A DNA stretch of 64,000 nt. Source: Micromonospora polyrhachis. Its GTDB lineage: Bacteria > Actinomycetota > Actinomycetes > Mycobacteriales > Micromonosporaceae. Under the pieces are notes generated by a model. That model worked only from the letters and a program-made list of their open reading frames with translations. It was not told the DNA's origin and did no database searches. The DNA lies in the NCBI RefSeq assembly GCF_014203835.1, contig NZ_JACHJW010000001.1, positions 992,001 through 1,056,000 of the forward strand. Direction: 5' to 3'. Shown in pieces: positions 28,299 through 37,431 of the stretch; positions within the stretch are counted from its first letter, which is position 1, and the number at the start of each line of letters is the position of its first letter. Position numbers and translations under genes: made by a program.

Positions 28299-29102
28299 TC
28301 ATCGGTGGCTGGTCAGCCGACTGAAGTCGCCGGCGCGACTCACCGCGACGCCGAACAACACCGCAGCGGCCAGCGCCCAGAAGAGGGTGCTGTCGGGCCG
28401 CAGCACGAGCGGCAGGTCCTCGGTGACCACCGTGGGTACGACCACGGCCAGCGCCCAGAGTGTGCCGAGGCCGACCGCGGCGCGCGATACGCCGATCAGT
28501 GCGCCGAGCGCGATGGTGCCGGCGGTGAACGCCAGGCACGGCAGCAACATCAGCGCCAGCGAGGTCCCGGTGCCGGCTCCGAAGAGGGCGAGCACCGGAA
28601 CGATCACGGCGAGCACCACCAGGGTGCGCCGCAGCAGCATGATCAGGCCGGCCGCCGGGGTGCTGGAGATCAGTTCGCCGGCCGGGTCGAGGTGGCGGCT
28701 CCAGGCAGCCGCCACCCCGGGCAGCGGCGCTACCGGGGCGAGCAGCAGCACCAGGGACGGCAGGTCGGGCAGCAGCCGGTTCAGCGCGAGCGCGCAGAGC
28801 AGCATCGGGACGGTCATGGCGACCCAGGGCAACAGCGCGGCGACCAGCCAGCGACGCCTCGGCACCAACCAGCGGCGGGCCTGCCGGGCCGGGGCGGGCC
28901 CGGCGGCGATCTCCCGATCGAGCTCGGCGGCTACCCGGTCGAGCAGGACGAGGGTGCTGCCGGCCGCGCTGCCCGCCAGCCGGGCCCGGCACTCCGCGCA
29001 GTCCTCCAGGTGGACCTCGATCGACCAGACGGTGGCCTCGTCGAGGCCGTGGCCGCCACCGGCGTACTCGGCAATCGCGGCGAGACTGGGGTGTGTGGTC
29101 AT
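28299..29102 (-). CDS. Membrane anti-sigma factor with zf-HC2 domain (module 1)
   Basis: 267 residues. The N-terminus has the anti-sigma zinc motif HLEDCAECRARLAG (HxxxCxxC). Then about six hydrophobic segments follow from residue 80, with no large outside domain. The ATG overlaps the stop of the sigma gene (ATGA). It should hold the ECF sigma factor at the membrane and release it on an envelope signal. The ABC transporter genes follow in the same operon, so the transporter may be both target and part of the sensor. Confidence 0.83.
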   Translation of the reverse strand: MTTHPSLAAIAEYAGGGHGLDEATVWSIEVHLEDCAECRARLAGSAAGSTLVLLDRVAAELDREIAAGPAPARQARRWLVPRRRWLVAALLPWVAMTVPMLLCALALNRLLPDLPSLVLLLAPVAPLPGVAAAWSRHLDPAGELISSTPAAGLIMLLRRTLVVLAVIVPVLALFGAGTGTSLALMLLPCLAFTAGTIALGALIGVSRAAVGLGTLWALAVVVPTVVTEDLPLVLRPDSTLFWALAAAVLFGVAVSRAGDFSRLTSHR

Positions 29103-29638
29103 GACAGCGCCTCCCGCAGGGCGATCCGGGCCCGCCGGGCGCGGGACCTCACCGTGTTCTCCGGCACGTTGAGCAGTACCGCTGTCTCGCGTGAGGTGAG
29201 ACCGTCGAGCACCATGGCGCGCAGCACCTCGCGCATCTCGGGCGGCAGGGCCAGCAGCGCCCGTTCGAGGTTCTGGTCGACCCGGCCGGCCATCACCTCG
29301 TCCTCGGCGGCCGGAGCAACCGTCTCGGCGAGCGGCACGGCCGGCACCTGCGCCTGCCGGGCCCGCCGCCGGAACGCGTCGACCAGCCGGTTGGCGGCGA
29401 TCGTCCAGAGCCAGCCGACCGCGCTGCCCGAGGTGGTGGTGCTGGCAAAGCTCCCCGCCGACCGCCAGACCGCGAGGTACGTCTCCTGCATCACGTCGGC
29501 GACCACGTCCTCGTCGGCACACCGGCGACGCAGTCGTACGGCAAGCCACGGCGACGTACGCCGGTACAGCTCGTCGAAAGCCCGTCGGTCGCCGGTGGCC
29601 GTACGGCGCACGAGTTCCGCCTCGTCGACCGCGTCCAC
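29099..29638 (-). CDS. ECF RNA polymerase sigma factor (module 1)
   Basis: 179 residues from GTG 29638 (start uncertain; the frame is open to GTG 29710, and neither has an ideal ribosome site). Region 2: GDRRAFDELYRRTSPWLAVR, VVADVMQETYLAVWRSAGSF, GWLWTIAANRLVDAFRRRAR. Region 4: RALLALPPEMREVLRAMVLD and GLTSRETAVLLNVPENTVRS. It overlaps the zf-HC2 anti-sigma gene. Promoters recognised cannot be read here. Confidence 0.88.
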   Translation of the reverse strand: MDAVDEAELVRRTATGDRRAFDELYRRTSPWLAVRLRRRCADEDVVADVMQETYLAVWRSAGSFASTTTSGSAVGWLWTIAANRLVDAFRRRARQAQVPAVPLAETVAPAAEDEVMAGRVDQNLERALLALPPEMREVLRAMVLDGLTSRETAVLLNVPENTVRSRARRARIALREALS

Positions 29639-29744
29639 TCCTCTTCTCACGTCAGGTAGGACGACCTCCCCGGTACGCCCCGGTGCACCACGGCGAGTGA
29701 CCCACGCCACGGTCGACGGCGCAGACTCCGGCTGCCCCGTCCGT

Positions 29745-30188
29745 TCAGCCCAGTTCAGCAGGTGAGTGGGCCGTACCGGACGGTACCGTCCGAGGCAGTT
29801 CCTGCCCGGTCGAGCCGTGCTGTGGCTCCTTGACGAGGAGCACGACGACGAGGGCGACCTCGATCACGGTCACCACCACACCCACCGGATCGACGGCAAG
29901 CCGAGTGAACGTGAGATAGGTCGGCACCCCGATCGTCCGGGTGAACAGCCACATCGCCGGCAGCATGAGGGCGAGCACCCGGGCGGTGTGCAGCCACCGC
30001 CGACGCGGCGATGGTTTCCACAACCCGGCGAAGACCAGGCCGAACCCGACAGCGACGACGATGTGGCAGCCACTGAGCAGCGGCCAGGCCACCGCCTCGG
30101 TCCAGGCCGCGGCGAGGTGACCGAACTCGGCGGCGAGCGCCAGACCCGCGGCGATCCGGGTACGCATCAGAAGACTCCGGGTACGCAT
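29745..30188 (-). CDS. Four-helix membrane protein downstream of the multicopper oxidase
   Basis: 147 residues, about four membrane helices (GLALAAEFGHLAAAWTEAV, HIVVAVGFGLVFAGLW, VLALMLPAMWLF, VVVTVIEVALVVVLLV). The ATG shares its A with the oxidase stop (TGATG), so the two are coupled. Helix 1 carries H and E residues that could bind metal, but no motif is recognised. The N-terminus has a duplicated ATGCGTACCCGGA, so a start 21 bases inside is possible. Confidence 0.65.
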   Translation of the reverse strand: MRTRSLLMRTRIAAGLALAAEFGHLAAAWTEAVAWPLLSGCHIVVAVGFGLVFAGLWKPSPRRRWLHTARVLALMLPAMWLFTRTIGVPTYLTFTRLAVDPVGVVVTVIEVALVVVLLVKEPQHGSTGQELPRTVPSGTAHSPAELG

Positions 30189-31756
30189 CAGGCGACCTCG
30201 TAGTTCGCCATCATCATCATGTCCCCGTGCTCCAGGTTGTGGCAGTGCAACACGTACCGGCCGGGATAGCCGGTGAGCCGTACCGCGATCCGCACCTCAC
30301 CACCGCGGATCTGGACCGTGTCCTTCCAGCCGGTGTCCTGGGGGTCCGGTGGTGAGCCGTTGCGGTCGATGACCCGGAAGTGGCCCAGGTGCAGGTGGAA
30401 GGGGTGCTCCGGGTCCACGGTGATCCGCCAGATCTCGGTGCTGCCGAGCCGGGCCCGGGCGTCCACCCGATCCGGCTGGAAGGTCCGCAGGTTGATCGTC
30501 GCGGGCAGCCCACCCTGTCCCCCGAGGAACCGGAAGGTACGGGTGGTCGCGGCCTGGCTCTCGTCGAAGGGCTCAGGGTCGGGTCCGAGTCGCTCCGGTA
30601 TCGCCGAGTCGTCGGCGACCCGTGTTCCCACGTCGAAGCGGAGCACCTCGGCGGTCGGGCCGGCACCGGACCTGTTCCCGAAAACGACCGAGGTTCCCGC
30701 CGGATACCGGGAGAAGTCGACGATCACGTCGTAGCGTTCCCCGGCACCGACGTAGAGGGAGTCGTGCGACACCGGTCGCGGTAACAGGCCGACATCACTG
30801 CCGATCTGCACCAGCCCCCCGCCACCGGGCGGCGGCGGGTCCAGGTGCAGGTCGTAGCTGCGCGCGTTGGACGCGTTGAGGATGCGTAGCCGGTACCGGG
30901 CCCCGTCCACCCGGACGAACGGCCACGGCGCACCGTTGACCAGGATGGTGTCGCCGCGTACCCCGTCGGCGAAGAGCGCATGCACCCCGGGCCGCTCACG
31001 CAGGTCCGGGTCGAGCGAGGGATAGAAGAACGAACCATCCTCGTTGAAGAACCGGTCCGTGATCATCAGTGGCAGCTCCCGCTCACCGCGTGGCAGCGGC
31101 AGGTTCTCCTCGGCGTCGTCGCGCAGCAGGTAGAAGCCGGCCAGCCCGCGATAGACCTGCGGACCGGTGAAGTCCATCCGATGGTCGTGATACCAGAGCG
31201 TCGCGGCCGGCTGCTGGTTCGGGTAACGGTACGTCCGCGCACCGTGGGCCACCCCGGCCGTACCGCCGTGACCGGACGGACCGGTCGGCACGTGGTGACC
31301 GGGCCAGCGGTGCTGGCCGACCGGCAGGACCAGGTCCAGTGGATACCCGTCGGAGTCGGGGGGCGTCACCCCGCCGTGCAGGTGCACCACGGTCGGCACG
31401 GTGAGGTGGTTGTGGTGCCGAACGGCGACCGGTCGGCCGCTACGGGCCTCGATGGTCGGCCCGGGGAACACGCCCTCGTAGCCCCAGATGGGGGTGGGTC
31501 GGCCGGGCAGGATCTCCACCTCGGCCGGCAACTGCCGCACCTCGTACCGGTCGGTGCCGTCCTCGGTGGAGACCGGCCGCAGCACCGGTGGAATCGGCAA
31601 CGGAACCGCGAACCTGGGCACCGACGGGCTCCGGTGCGTAGCGGTCACGGCAAGTCGCACGCCCACCGCACCGCCGACCGCCGTCGGCAACGCCACCCCG
31701 GTGATCCCGCCGAGCCCCCACCGCAGCAACCGACGCCGCGACACCCTGTCACTCAT
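30188..31756 (-). CDS. Secreted multicopper oxidase (Tat substrate)
   Basis: 522 residues. Twin-arginine-type signal SRRRLLRWGLGGITGVALP. Three cupredoxin domains with all four copper-binding motifs: HHNHLTVPTVVHLHGG, WYHDHRMDF, HPFHLHLGHF, and HCHNLEHGDMMMM carrying the type 1 copper cysteine and a methionine. This fits the CotA/phenoxazinone-synthase/SufI-like group; HGDxMMM tails resemble copper-tolerance oxidases. It would oxidise phenols, Cu(I) or other metals outside the cell with O2. ATG 31756 is chosen over 31798 to place the twin arginines near the start. Divergent from a two-component system. Confidence 0.93.
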   Translation of the reverse strand: MSDRVSRRRLLRWGLGGITGVALPTAVGGAVGVRLAVTATHRSPSVPRFAVPLPIPPVLRPVSTEDGTDRYEVRQLPAEVEILPGRPTPIWGYEGVFPGPTIEARSGRPVAVRHHNHLTVPTVVHLHGGVTPPDSDGYPLDLVLPVGQHRWPGHHVPTGPSGHGGTAGVAHGARTYRYPNQQPAATLWYHDHRMDFTGPQVYRGLAGFYLLRDDAEENLPLPRGERELPLMITDRFFNEDGSFFYPSLDPDLRERPGVHALFADGVRGDTILVNGAPWPFVRVDGARYRLRILNASNARSYDLHLDPPPPGGGGLVQIGSDVGLLPRPVSHDSLYVGAGERYDVIVDFSRYPAGTSVVFGNRSGAGPTAEVLRFDVGTRVADDSAIPERLGPDPEPFDESQAATTRTFRFLGGQGGLPATINLRTFQPDRVDARARLGSTEIWRITVDPEHPFHLHLGHFRVIDRNGSPPDPQDTGWKDTVQIRGGEVRIAVRLTGYPGRYVLHCHNLEHGDMMMMANYEVA

Positions 31757-31867
31757 GGATTCGAAGCTAGAAGCTGGCAAGGGGCCGGGCATCCGCACCT
31801 CAGCGACGTTCGACTACGCATCTGGACGTACGGGCGGGCAGCCCTGTGCTCCTAGACTCCGGTAACT

Positions 31868-32701
31868 GTGAACCTCACCGGAGTCGTCTCGCCCACCCGG
31901 CAGCCGATCTTCGTCGACACCACGCTGGCCGTGGCCACCGCTGCCGCCGTGCTGCTGGCGATGACCGCGCTGGGCAGCCCGGAAAGCCGGCCGGTGAGCC
32001 CGTACGGCTACCTGTTCGGCATCGCGGTCGCGGCCCCGATCCTGGCCCGCCGTCGGGCACCACAGATGGCGCTGCTGGTGTCGACAGCCATCCTGCTGAC
32101 CTACTACGGGCTGGACTTTCCCGGCTTCTCCCCCTTCCTCGCCCTGGCCGTGCCCCTCTACACGGTGGCGGTCACCGGCCGCCTGCGCACCGGCGTACTG
32201 GTGGCCATCGCGGTCGCCGCCCTCGGTGTGCTCTCCCGGGCGGTCGAGATCGGGTCCGTGTTGCGGTCACTACCCGGCAGCCTGACCGACACGGCACTGA
32301 TCGTGGGGTCGATGCTGCTCGGCGACGTCGTACGGGCCCGCCGGATCCTCCGCCGGGAGCTGGCCGAGGGGTTACGCCGAGCCGTACGCGAGGCCGAACG
32401 GGAATCCGAGCGTCGGGTCATGAGCGAACGGCTCGACATCGCCCGGGAGCTGCACGACGTACTGGCCCACAGCATCGCGGTGATCGGTGTCCAGGCCAAC
32501 GTCGCGGCGGAGTTGCTCGACAGCGACCCCGTCCGGGCCCGGAGCGCGGTCGAGACCATCCGGGTCACCGGTGAGGAGACCCTCACCGACCTGGCCGACA
32601 CCATCCGACTGCTCCGGGTGGGGGCCGATGTGGAGCCCTCACCCGAACTGGAGAGTGCGGCGACACCGGTCGACGGGGCCGGGCCGCCCTCGGGAAGGTG
32701 A
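31868..32701 (+). CDS. NarL-type sensor histidine kinase lacking the ATPase domain
   Basis: 277 residues from GTG 31868. About five to six membrane helices (1-155), a helical linker, and a HisKA_3 dimerisation domain with the phospho-acceptor motif RLDIARELHDVLAHSIAV (about 179-196). The protein ends about 30 residues after the HisKA_3 domain (LRVGADVEPSPELESA). There is no HATPase_c domain: no N, G1 or G2 box, and only three bases separate its stop from the response regulator gene. The kinase therefore cannot bind ATP itself; it may be phosphorylated by another kinase or act only as a sensor and phosphatase scaffold. Confidence 0.85.
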   Translation: MNLTGVVSPTRQPIFVDTTLAVATAAAVLLAMTALGSPESRPVSPYGYLFGIAVAAPILARRRAPQMALLVSTAILLTYYGLDFPGFSPFLALAVPLYTVAVTGRLRTGVLVAIAVAALGVLSRAVEIGSVLRSLPGSLTDTALIVGSMLLGDVVRARRILRRELAEGLRRAVREAERESERRVMSERLDIARELHDVLAHSIAVIGVQANVAAELLDSDPVRARSAVETIRVTGEETLTDLADTIRLLRVGADVEPSPELESAATPVDGAGPPSGR

Positions 32702-32704
32702 GCG

Positions 32705-33367
32705 ATGATCCGGGTCCTGCTCGCTGACGACCAGCCGCTGGTCCGTACCGGCCTACGGATCCTGCTCGACCTCGACGACGACATCACCGTGGTCGGCGAG
32801 GCGGCCGACGGCGCGGAGGCCGTGGAGCTGACCCGGTCCCACCGTCCGGACGTCGTCCTGATGGACATCCGGATGCCCCTGGTCGGGGGGATCGAGGCGA
32901 CCCGACGCATCGTCGCCGACCCCGAGTTGACCGGGGTACGTGTCGTCGTGCTCACCACGTACGAGCTGGACGAGTACGTCTTCGCCGCGCTCCGCGCGGG
33001 GGCCTGTGGCTTCCTCACGAAGGACGTCCGGCCGGACCGACTCCGCGAGGCGGTGCACCTGGTTGCCGAGGGTGGGTCGCTGCTCTCCCCCGCCGCGACC
33101 CGCGCGGTGATCGCCGGATTCGTGGAGGGACCTTCCGCCCGGCGCGCCGACGAGGTACGCCTGTCGGTCCTCACCGCCCGGGAGCGGGAGGTGGTACGGC
33201 TGGTCGCGACCGGACTGACGAACAACGAAATCGGCGAGCGGCTGTCGATGAGCCCGGCCACCGCCCGGACCCATGTCAGTCGGGCAGTGGGCAAGCTCGC
33301 GGTACGCGACCGGGCGCAGCTCGTGGTCGTCGCCTACGAGACCGGCCTGGCCCAGCCCTCGCGGTGA
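32705..33367 (+). CDS. NarL/FixJ-family response regulator
   Basis: 220 residues. Receiver with D8, D9 and phospho-acceptor D54 (VVLMDIRMP), conserved TTYE and K (FLTKDVRP). LuxR helix-turn-helix at the C-terminus: LTAREREVVRLVATGLTNNE, SPATARTHVSRAVGKLAVRD. Partner of the truncated kinase just upstream. Targets may include the divergent multicopper oxidase operon or the sigma/anti-sigma module downstream. Confidence 0.92.
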   Translation: MIRVLLADDQPLVRTGLRILLDLDDDITVVGEAADGAEAVELTRSHRPDVVLMDIRMPLVGGIEATRRIVADPELTGVRVVVLTTYELDEYVFAALRAGACGFLTKDVRPDRLREAVHLVAEGGSLLSPAATRAVIAGFVEGPSARRADEVRLSVLTAREREVVRLVATGLTNNEIGERLSMSPATARTHVSRAVGKLAVRDRAQLVVVAYETGLAQPSR

Positions 33368-33429
33368 CCCCGGTCACATCACACCCACCGGCGTGAACCG
33401 GTACAGCGGCGGCGGCTACCCAGGACAGG

Positions 33430-34041
33430 ATGGACGCGACGGTCGCCGAGCAGCAGGACGCCGACCGACGGCTACTACACCAGGTGGCCGCCGGGGATCA
33501 GGCGGCGCTCGAACGACTGTACGCGCGGCACGGACCAGCCCTGTTGGCGTACGCCGAAGGGCTGCTCGCCGACCGGCTCAGCGCCGAGGAGGCACTTCAG
33601 GACACCCTCCTGGCCGTGTGGCGGGCCGCCTCCTCCTTCGAGGCGCGTTCCACCGTACGGACCTGGCTCTTCGGGATCTGCCGACGACAGGCGCTGCGCC
33701 GGATGCGGGGCCGCACGCCGGTGCATCTGCCCATCGACGTCGCCACCGAACAGGCCACCGGCGAGCCCGGCCCGGAGGCCGTCACCCTCGCCCGGGCCGA
33801 CGCCCGAGCGGTCGCCACCGCGCTGGCGGGGCTGACTCCCATCCATCGGGAGGTGTTGGACCTCGCGTTCGGTGCCGGGCTGGCCCACGACGAGATCGCC
33901 GCCGTGCTCGACGTACCGGTCGGCACGGTCAAGAGTCGACTCCACCACGCCCGCGCGATCCTGGCCCGGGCCCTGCCGGTCGAGGCCGACCAGGTGCCCG
34001 AGACGTCCCGCCCGGTTACGACGAGGGGAGGTCACCGATGA
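33430..34041 (+). CDS. ECF RNA polymerase sigma factor (module 2)
   Basis: 203 residues. Region 2: AALERLYARHGPALLAYAEG, EEALQDTLLAVWRAASSFEA, VRTWLFGICRRQALRRMRGR. Region 4: ALAGLTPIHREVLDLAFGAG and AHDEIAAVLDVPVGTVKSRL. The stop overlaps the anti-sigma gene (ATGA). Paralogous in layout to the module 1 sigma factor but in the opposite orientation, with the same partner types. Confidence 0.9.
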   Translation: MDATVAEQQDADRRLLHQVAAGDQAALERLYARHGPALLAYAEGLLADRLSAEEALQDTLLAVWRAASSFEARSTVRTWLFGICRRQALRRMRGRTPVHLPIDVATEQATGEPGPEAVTLARADARAVATALAGLTPIHREVLDLAFGAGLAHDEIAAVLDVPVGTVKSRLHHARAILARALPVEADQVPETSRPVTTRGGHR

Positions 34042-34925
34042 GTCATCCGACCGACCGGTTGGCCGAGTACGCGGCCGGCACGCTGCCGGACCGCGCAGCC
34101 GCAACGCTCGCCGCGCACCTGTCGCGCTGCGCCGTGTGTCAACAGGACGCCAGCGCCTGGCAGCGCATCGCCGAGGGTGTCCGCGATCAGCTGGCACCCG
34201 CACCGACCAGCCTCTTCTCGGCATTGCGCGACCGCCTCACCCCACCGCTGCCTCGGCCCGGAACACCGCCGCCGTACCGGGCGGTCCCCGGCACCCGCCC
34301 CGCGGCCCGCGCTGTGGGGCTGCTGGCCCATCAGTGGCGGCTGGTGGGGTGGCGGGTGTGGATCGTCGCCGCCGTGGTGCTCGCCGCCGGAACGGCCGTG
34401 GCGGGGTGGGCGACGGCACCTGCGGAAGCCGTACTCGCCACGGTCGTCCCGCTGGTCGCGGCGCTCGTGGTCGCCGCCGCCTGCGGCGACGACGATCCGC
34501 CGGGCGAGTTGCTGCGGGCCACGCCGACGTCGGTACGCACGACCCTACTGGCCCGGCTGACCCTGGTGCTGGGGGTGCTCTTCGGTGCCGCGGTGGTCGG
34601 CTCGCTCGGGCTGAGCCTGGCCGGGGCCGGCGAACCGGGCCGGCTGCTCGCCGCCTGGCTCGGCCCGATGGTGCTGCTCTCCGCGGTCAGCTTCGCCCTC
34701 GCCTCGACGTGGCGGCCGGCGGTCGGCGGCTCCGCTGCGCTAGCACTGTGGACGCTGCGGGCGCTGGCCGTCTCCGGTGCGCTCGACGCCGGGGTCGCCG
34801 GTGTGGTGGAGGCGGCGTGGCGTACGACGTGGCCGGTGCTGACCGTGGCCGGCGCTCTGGTGGCGGGTGTCCTGGCGCTCGCTCCCCGGCTGCCGCAGCC
34901 CGCACCGGCGCGGCTCGGGCGATGA
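34038..34925 (+). CDS. Membrane anti-sigma factor with zf-HC2-like domain (module 2)
   Basis: 295 residues. N-terminal zinc motif HLSRCAVCQQDASAW (HxxxCxxC), then about six membrane helices from residue 100. ATG 34038 lies in the sigma gene's stop and has GGGGAGG upstream. Same fold as the module 1 anti-sigma factor. Likely sequesters the sigma factor encoded just upstream. Confidence 0.82.
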   Translation: MSHPTDRLAEYAAGTLPDRAAATLAAHLSRCAVCQQDASAWQRIAEGVRDQLAPAPTSLFSALRDRLTPPLPRPGTPPPYRAVPGTRPAARAVGLLAHQWRLVGWRVWIVAAVVLAAGTAVAGWATAPAEAVLATVVPLVAALVVAAACGDDDPPGELLRATPTSVRTTLLARLTLVLGVLFGAAVVGSLGLSLAGAGEPGRLLAAWLGPMVLLSAVSFALASTWRPAVGGSAALALWTLRALAVSGALDAGVAGVVEAAWRTTWPVLTVAGALVAGVLALAPRLPQPAPARLGR

Positions 34926-35666
34926 GTGAGCTGGATCACCGTCCTGTCGAATGAACCGGGCGACGTGCCGGGTGCACTCAAGGACGTGGAGATCTGGCGA
35001 CACGAGATGCGGCGGCTGGGCTGGGTCGCCCCCGCCGCACCGGCCTTGGTGGTCCTGGTCGCGGTCGCCGGGGCGCTGCTCGCGAACGGCAACGGCGCGG
35101 GCCGGTCACAGCTCTCCGGTGTCCTGCTCACCGGCCTGGAGGCGCTGCTGCCCCTGGCGGTGACCCTCGCCGCCGCATCGGTGGTGGCGGTCGGCCGGGT
35201 ACGCGAACTGCACCTGTCGCTGCCCACCAGGTACGCCGTGGTCCTGGGCCGGCGGCTCGCCCTCCTGGGCGGGGCCACCACCGCCGTCGCCGTCGTCTTC
35301 ACGGTGGCGGTCTGGTCGGCTGGTTTCTGGTACGGCCCGACGCCTCTGCTGTCACCGCTGCTCTGGGCACCGTCGACGGTGTGGCTGACCAGCCTGGCGG
35401 TCCTCGTCGGGCTGGCCAGCCGAAGCCTGCTGCTGGCCACGACCGTGCCCGCCGGCGTGTGGCTGGGCCAGCAGCTGTTCACCCCGGCGTTCACGGACCA
35501 CGACTGGCTACGGCCGTTCTACCTGTTTCCGGTCACCCGGCTCGACGCCTATCCCGGCTGGGTCGTCGACCGGCTGCTACTCGCCGCGGTGACCGTACCG
35601 CTCGCCGTCGGCGCTGCCGTACTGCTGTGCCAGCCCGAACGGATGCTGACCGAGGAGGAGGTGTGA
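34926..35666 (+). CDS. ABC-2-type membrane subunit (module 2)
   Basis: 246 residues from GTG 34926, directly after the previous stop. Six hydrophobic segments (VAPAAPALVVLVAVAGALLA, LLPLAVTLAAASVVAVG, VLGRRLALLGGATTAVAVVF). The first 25 residues are soluble (PGALKDVEIWRHEM). No motif beyond the general ABC-2 permease layout. The next gene starts in or just after its stop. Confidence 0.75.
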   Translation: MSWITVLSNEPGDVPGALKDVEIWRHEMRRLGWVAPAAPALVVLVAVAGALLANGNGAGRSQLSGVLLTGLEALLPLAVTLAAASVVAVGRVRELHLSLPTRYAVVLGRRLALLGGATTAVAVVFTVAVWSAGFWYGPTPLLSPLLWAPSTVWLTSLAVLVGLASRSLLLATTVPAGVWLGQQLFTPAFTDHDWLRPFYLFPVTRLDAYPGWVVDRLLLAAVTVPLAVGAAVLLCQPERMLTEEEV

Positions 35667-35671
35667 CCCGG

Positions 35672-36466
35672 ATGGGAGAGATGTTGGCGGTCGTCCGGTA
35701 CGAGTACCGGATGCAGATCCGTAAGCGATCCCTGTGGATCACGATCGCGCTGCTGACCGGGCTGCTCGCCGTCGCCCGTTCCGGGATGGGTCCGCGCTAC
35801 GCGCCCCCACCACCGGATGCCTCCGCCCGGGAGGTGATGACCCGCTGGGCGTTCCTGTTCGTGGTCATCGTGCCGATCGGGTTCGGTATGGCGCTGGCCG
35901 ACCGGCTGCTACGGGACCGCCGGCTGCGTACCAGTGAGTTGCTGGCGAGCCTGCCGATCGGCGTGGGCGGGCGGCTCGGCGGCACGTACCTGGGCAGTGT
36001 CGCCGCCACCGGCACCCCCGCCCTGCTCGCCATGCTCGCCGCCGCCGGCTACGAGGCGGTACGTCGGGGCGACGTCACCATGCTGCCCTGGGGTGTCGTG
36101 GCGTTCGCCCTGGTGTTGCTCCCCGGGCTGGCGTTCGTGGCGGGGTTCGCGCTGGTCTGCCCGCTGTTCCTGAGCGCGCCACTGTTCCGGGTGTTGTTCG
36201 TCGGGTACTGGTTCTGGGGCAACGTGCTCCTTCCGGTGACTCTGCCGACCCTCACCGGGTCGCTGCTGACCCCGAACGGTGGCTACGCGACCAGTTGGCT
36301 GCTGGGCACCCCGGTCAACTACGCGGGCATACCCGGCCCGCTGTCGTTCCTGCGGCCGGCACCAACCGCCGCGACCGCCGCGACCAGCATCGCGCTACTC
36401 GTTCTCGTCGGCCTGCTCCCCCTGGTGGTGGCCGGCCTGTTCCAGAGTCGCCGACGCGCGGCCTGA
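35672..36466 (+). CDS. ABC-2-type permease (module 2)
   Basis: 264 residues, six membrane helices. It starts MGEMLAVVRYEYRMQIRKRS, the usual cytosolic lead-in of ABC-2 permeases. ATG 35672 has GAGGAGG eight bases upstream; a GTG at 35663 overlapping the previous stop is an alternative. Probably pairs with the preceding subunit and the ATPase that follows. Confidence 0.82.
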   Translation: MGEMLAVVRYEYRMQIRKRSLWITIALLTGLLAVARSGMGPRYAPPPPDASAREVMTRWAFLFVVIVPIGFGMALADRLLRDRRLRTSELLASLPIGVGGRLGGTYLGSVAATGTPALLAMLAAAGYEAVRRGDVTMLPWGVVAFALVLLPGLAFVAGFALVCPLFLSAPLFRVLFVGYWFWGNVLLPVTLPTLTGSLLTPNGGYATSWLLGTPVNYAGIPGPLSFLRPAPTAATAATSIALLVLVGLLPLVVAGLFQSRRRAA

Positions 36467-36484
36467 TCACCGGAGGCGACTCAG

Positions 36485-37366
36485 ATGGACATTCAGATCA
36501 CCGGACTACGTCGTGCGTTCGGCCGGGTCGCCGCCCTGCGCGGGGTGGACCTGACGGTACCCGGGGGAATGTTCGGCCTGCTCGGTGGCAACGGCGCGGG
36601 CAAGACCACGCTCATGCGGGTCCTGGCCGGCGTACTCGCCCCCGGCGGCGGACAGGTGTCGGTCGGCGGTCACGACCTGACCCGGCGGTCCGGTCGGCTC
36701 GCCGTCCAGCGTCGGCTCGGCTACCTGCCGCAGGACTTCGGGGTCTACCCCGACCTGTCGCCCCGGGAGTTCCTCGACTACGTGGCCCTGTTGAAGGGAC
36801 TCGACGACCCGGCGGCGCGGCGCCGGCAGGTCGGCGAACTGCTGGAGATGGTCGGGCTGGCGGAGGTGGCCGGCCGCCGCCTGAAGGGTTTCTCGGGCGG
36901 CATGCGGCGACGGGTCGGGATCGCCCAGGCGTTACTCGGTGACCCGGCGCTGCTGGTCGTGGACGAGCCCACCGCCGGCCTCGACCCGGAGGAGCGGGTA
37001 CGGTTCCGGACGCTCCTGGCGGGGCTGGCCGGGCAGCGCACCGTACTGCTGAGCACCCACATCGTGGAGGACGTGGCGCAGACCTGCCCGGACGCCGCCG
37101 TACTCGCCGCCGGCCAGGTGATCTACACGGGATCGGTCGCCGACCTGGCCCGCACCGGTGAGGGCGCGACCTGGGAGCTGCACACCACCGGCGCGCCGCC
37201 CACCGAGGGCGTGGTGGTCTCGGCGGTCGCCCGGCCCGACGGCACCGTCTACCGGGTGGTGAGCGCGGTACGCCCCAGCGCCGACGCGACGCCGGTGACC
37301 CCATCCCTGGAGGACGGGTACGTCGCACTCATGCGCCAGCACGCCTCGATGTCGTCCGCCACCTGA
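36485..37366 (+). CDS. ABC transporter ATP-binding protein (module 2)
   Basis: 293 residues. Walker A LLGGNGAGKTTLMR, Q-loop region GYLPQDFGVYP, signature FSGGMRRRVGIAQAL, Walker B LLVVDEPTAGLDP and H-loop LSTHIVED. Paralogue of the module 1 ATPase. The last 70 residues (after VIYTGSVADLARTG) form a small accessory domain. Last gene of the operon; convergent with marR-like gene. Confidence 0.92.
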   Translation: MDIQITGLRRAFGRVAALRGVDLTVPGGMFGLLGGNGAGKTTLMRVLAGVLAPGGGQVSVGGHDLTRRSGRLAVQRRLGYLPQDFGVYPDLSPREFLDYVALLKGLDDPAARRRQVGELLEMVGLAEVAGRRLKGFSGGMRRRVGIAQALLGDPALLVVDEPTAGLDPEERVRFRTLLAGLAGQRTVLLSTHIVEDVAQTCPDAAVLAAGQVIYTGSVADLARTGEGATWELHTTGAPPTEGVVVSAVARPDGTVYRVVSAVRPSADATPVTPSLEDGYVALMRQHASMSSAT

Positions 37367-37431
37367 CGGCACCACCGCCATCTCCCGTACGCCTGGTTGC
37401 TCCTGGTCCTGGGCACGTCGGCCGGTCAGCG

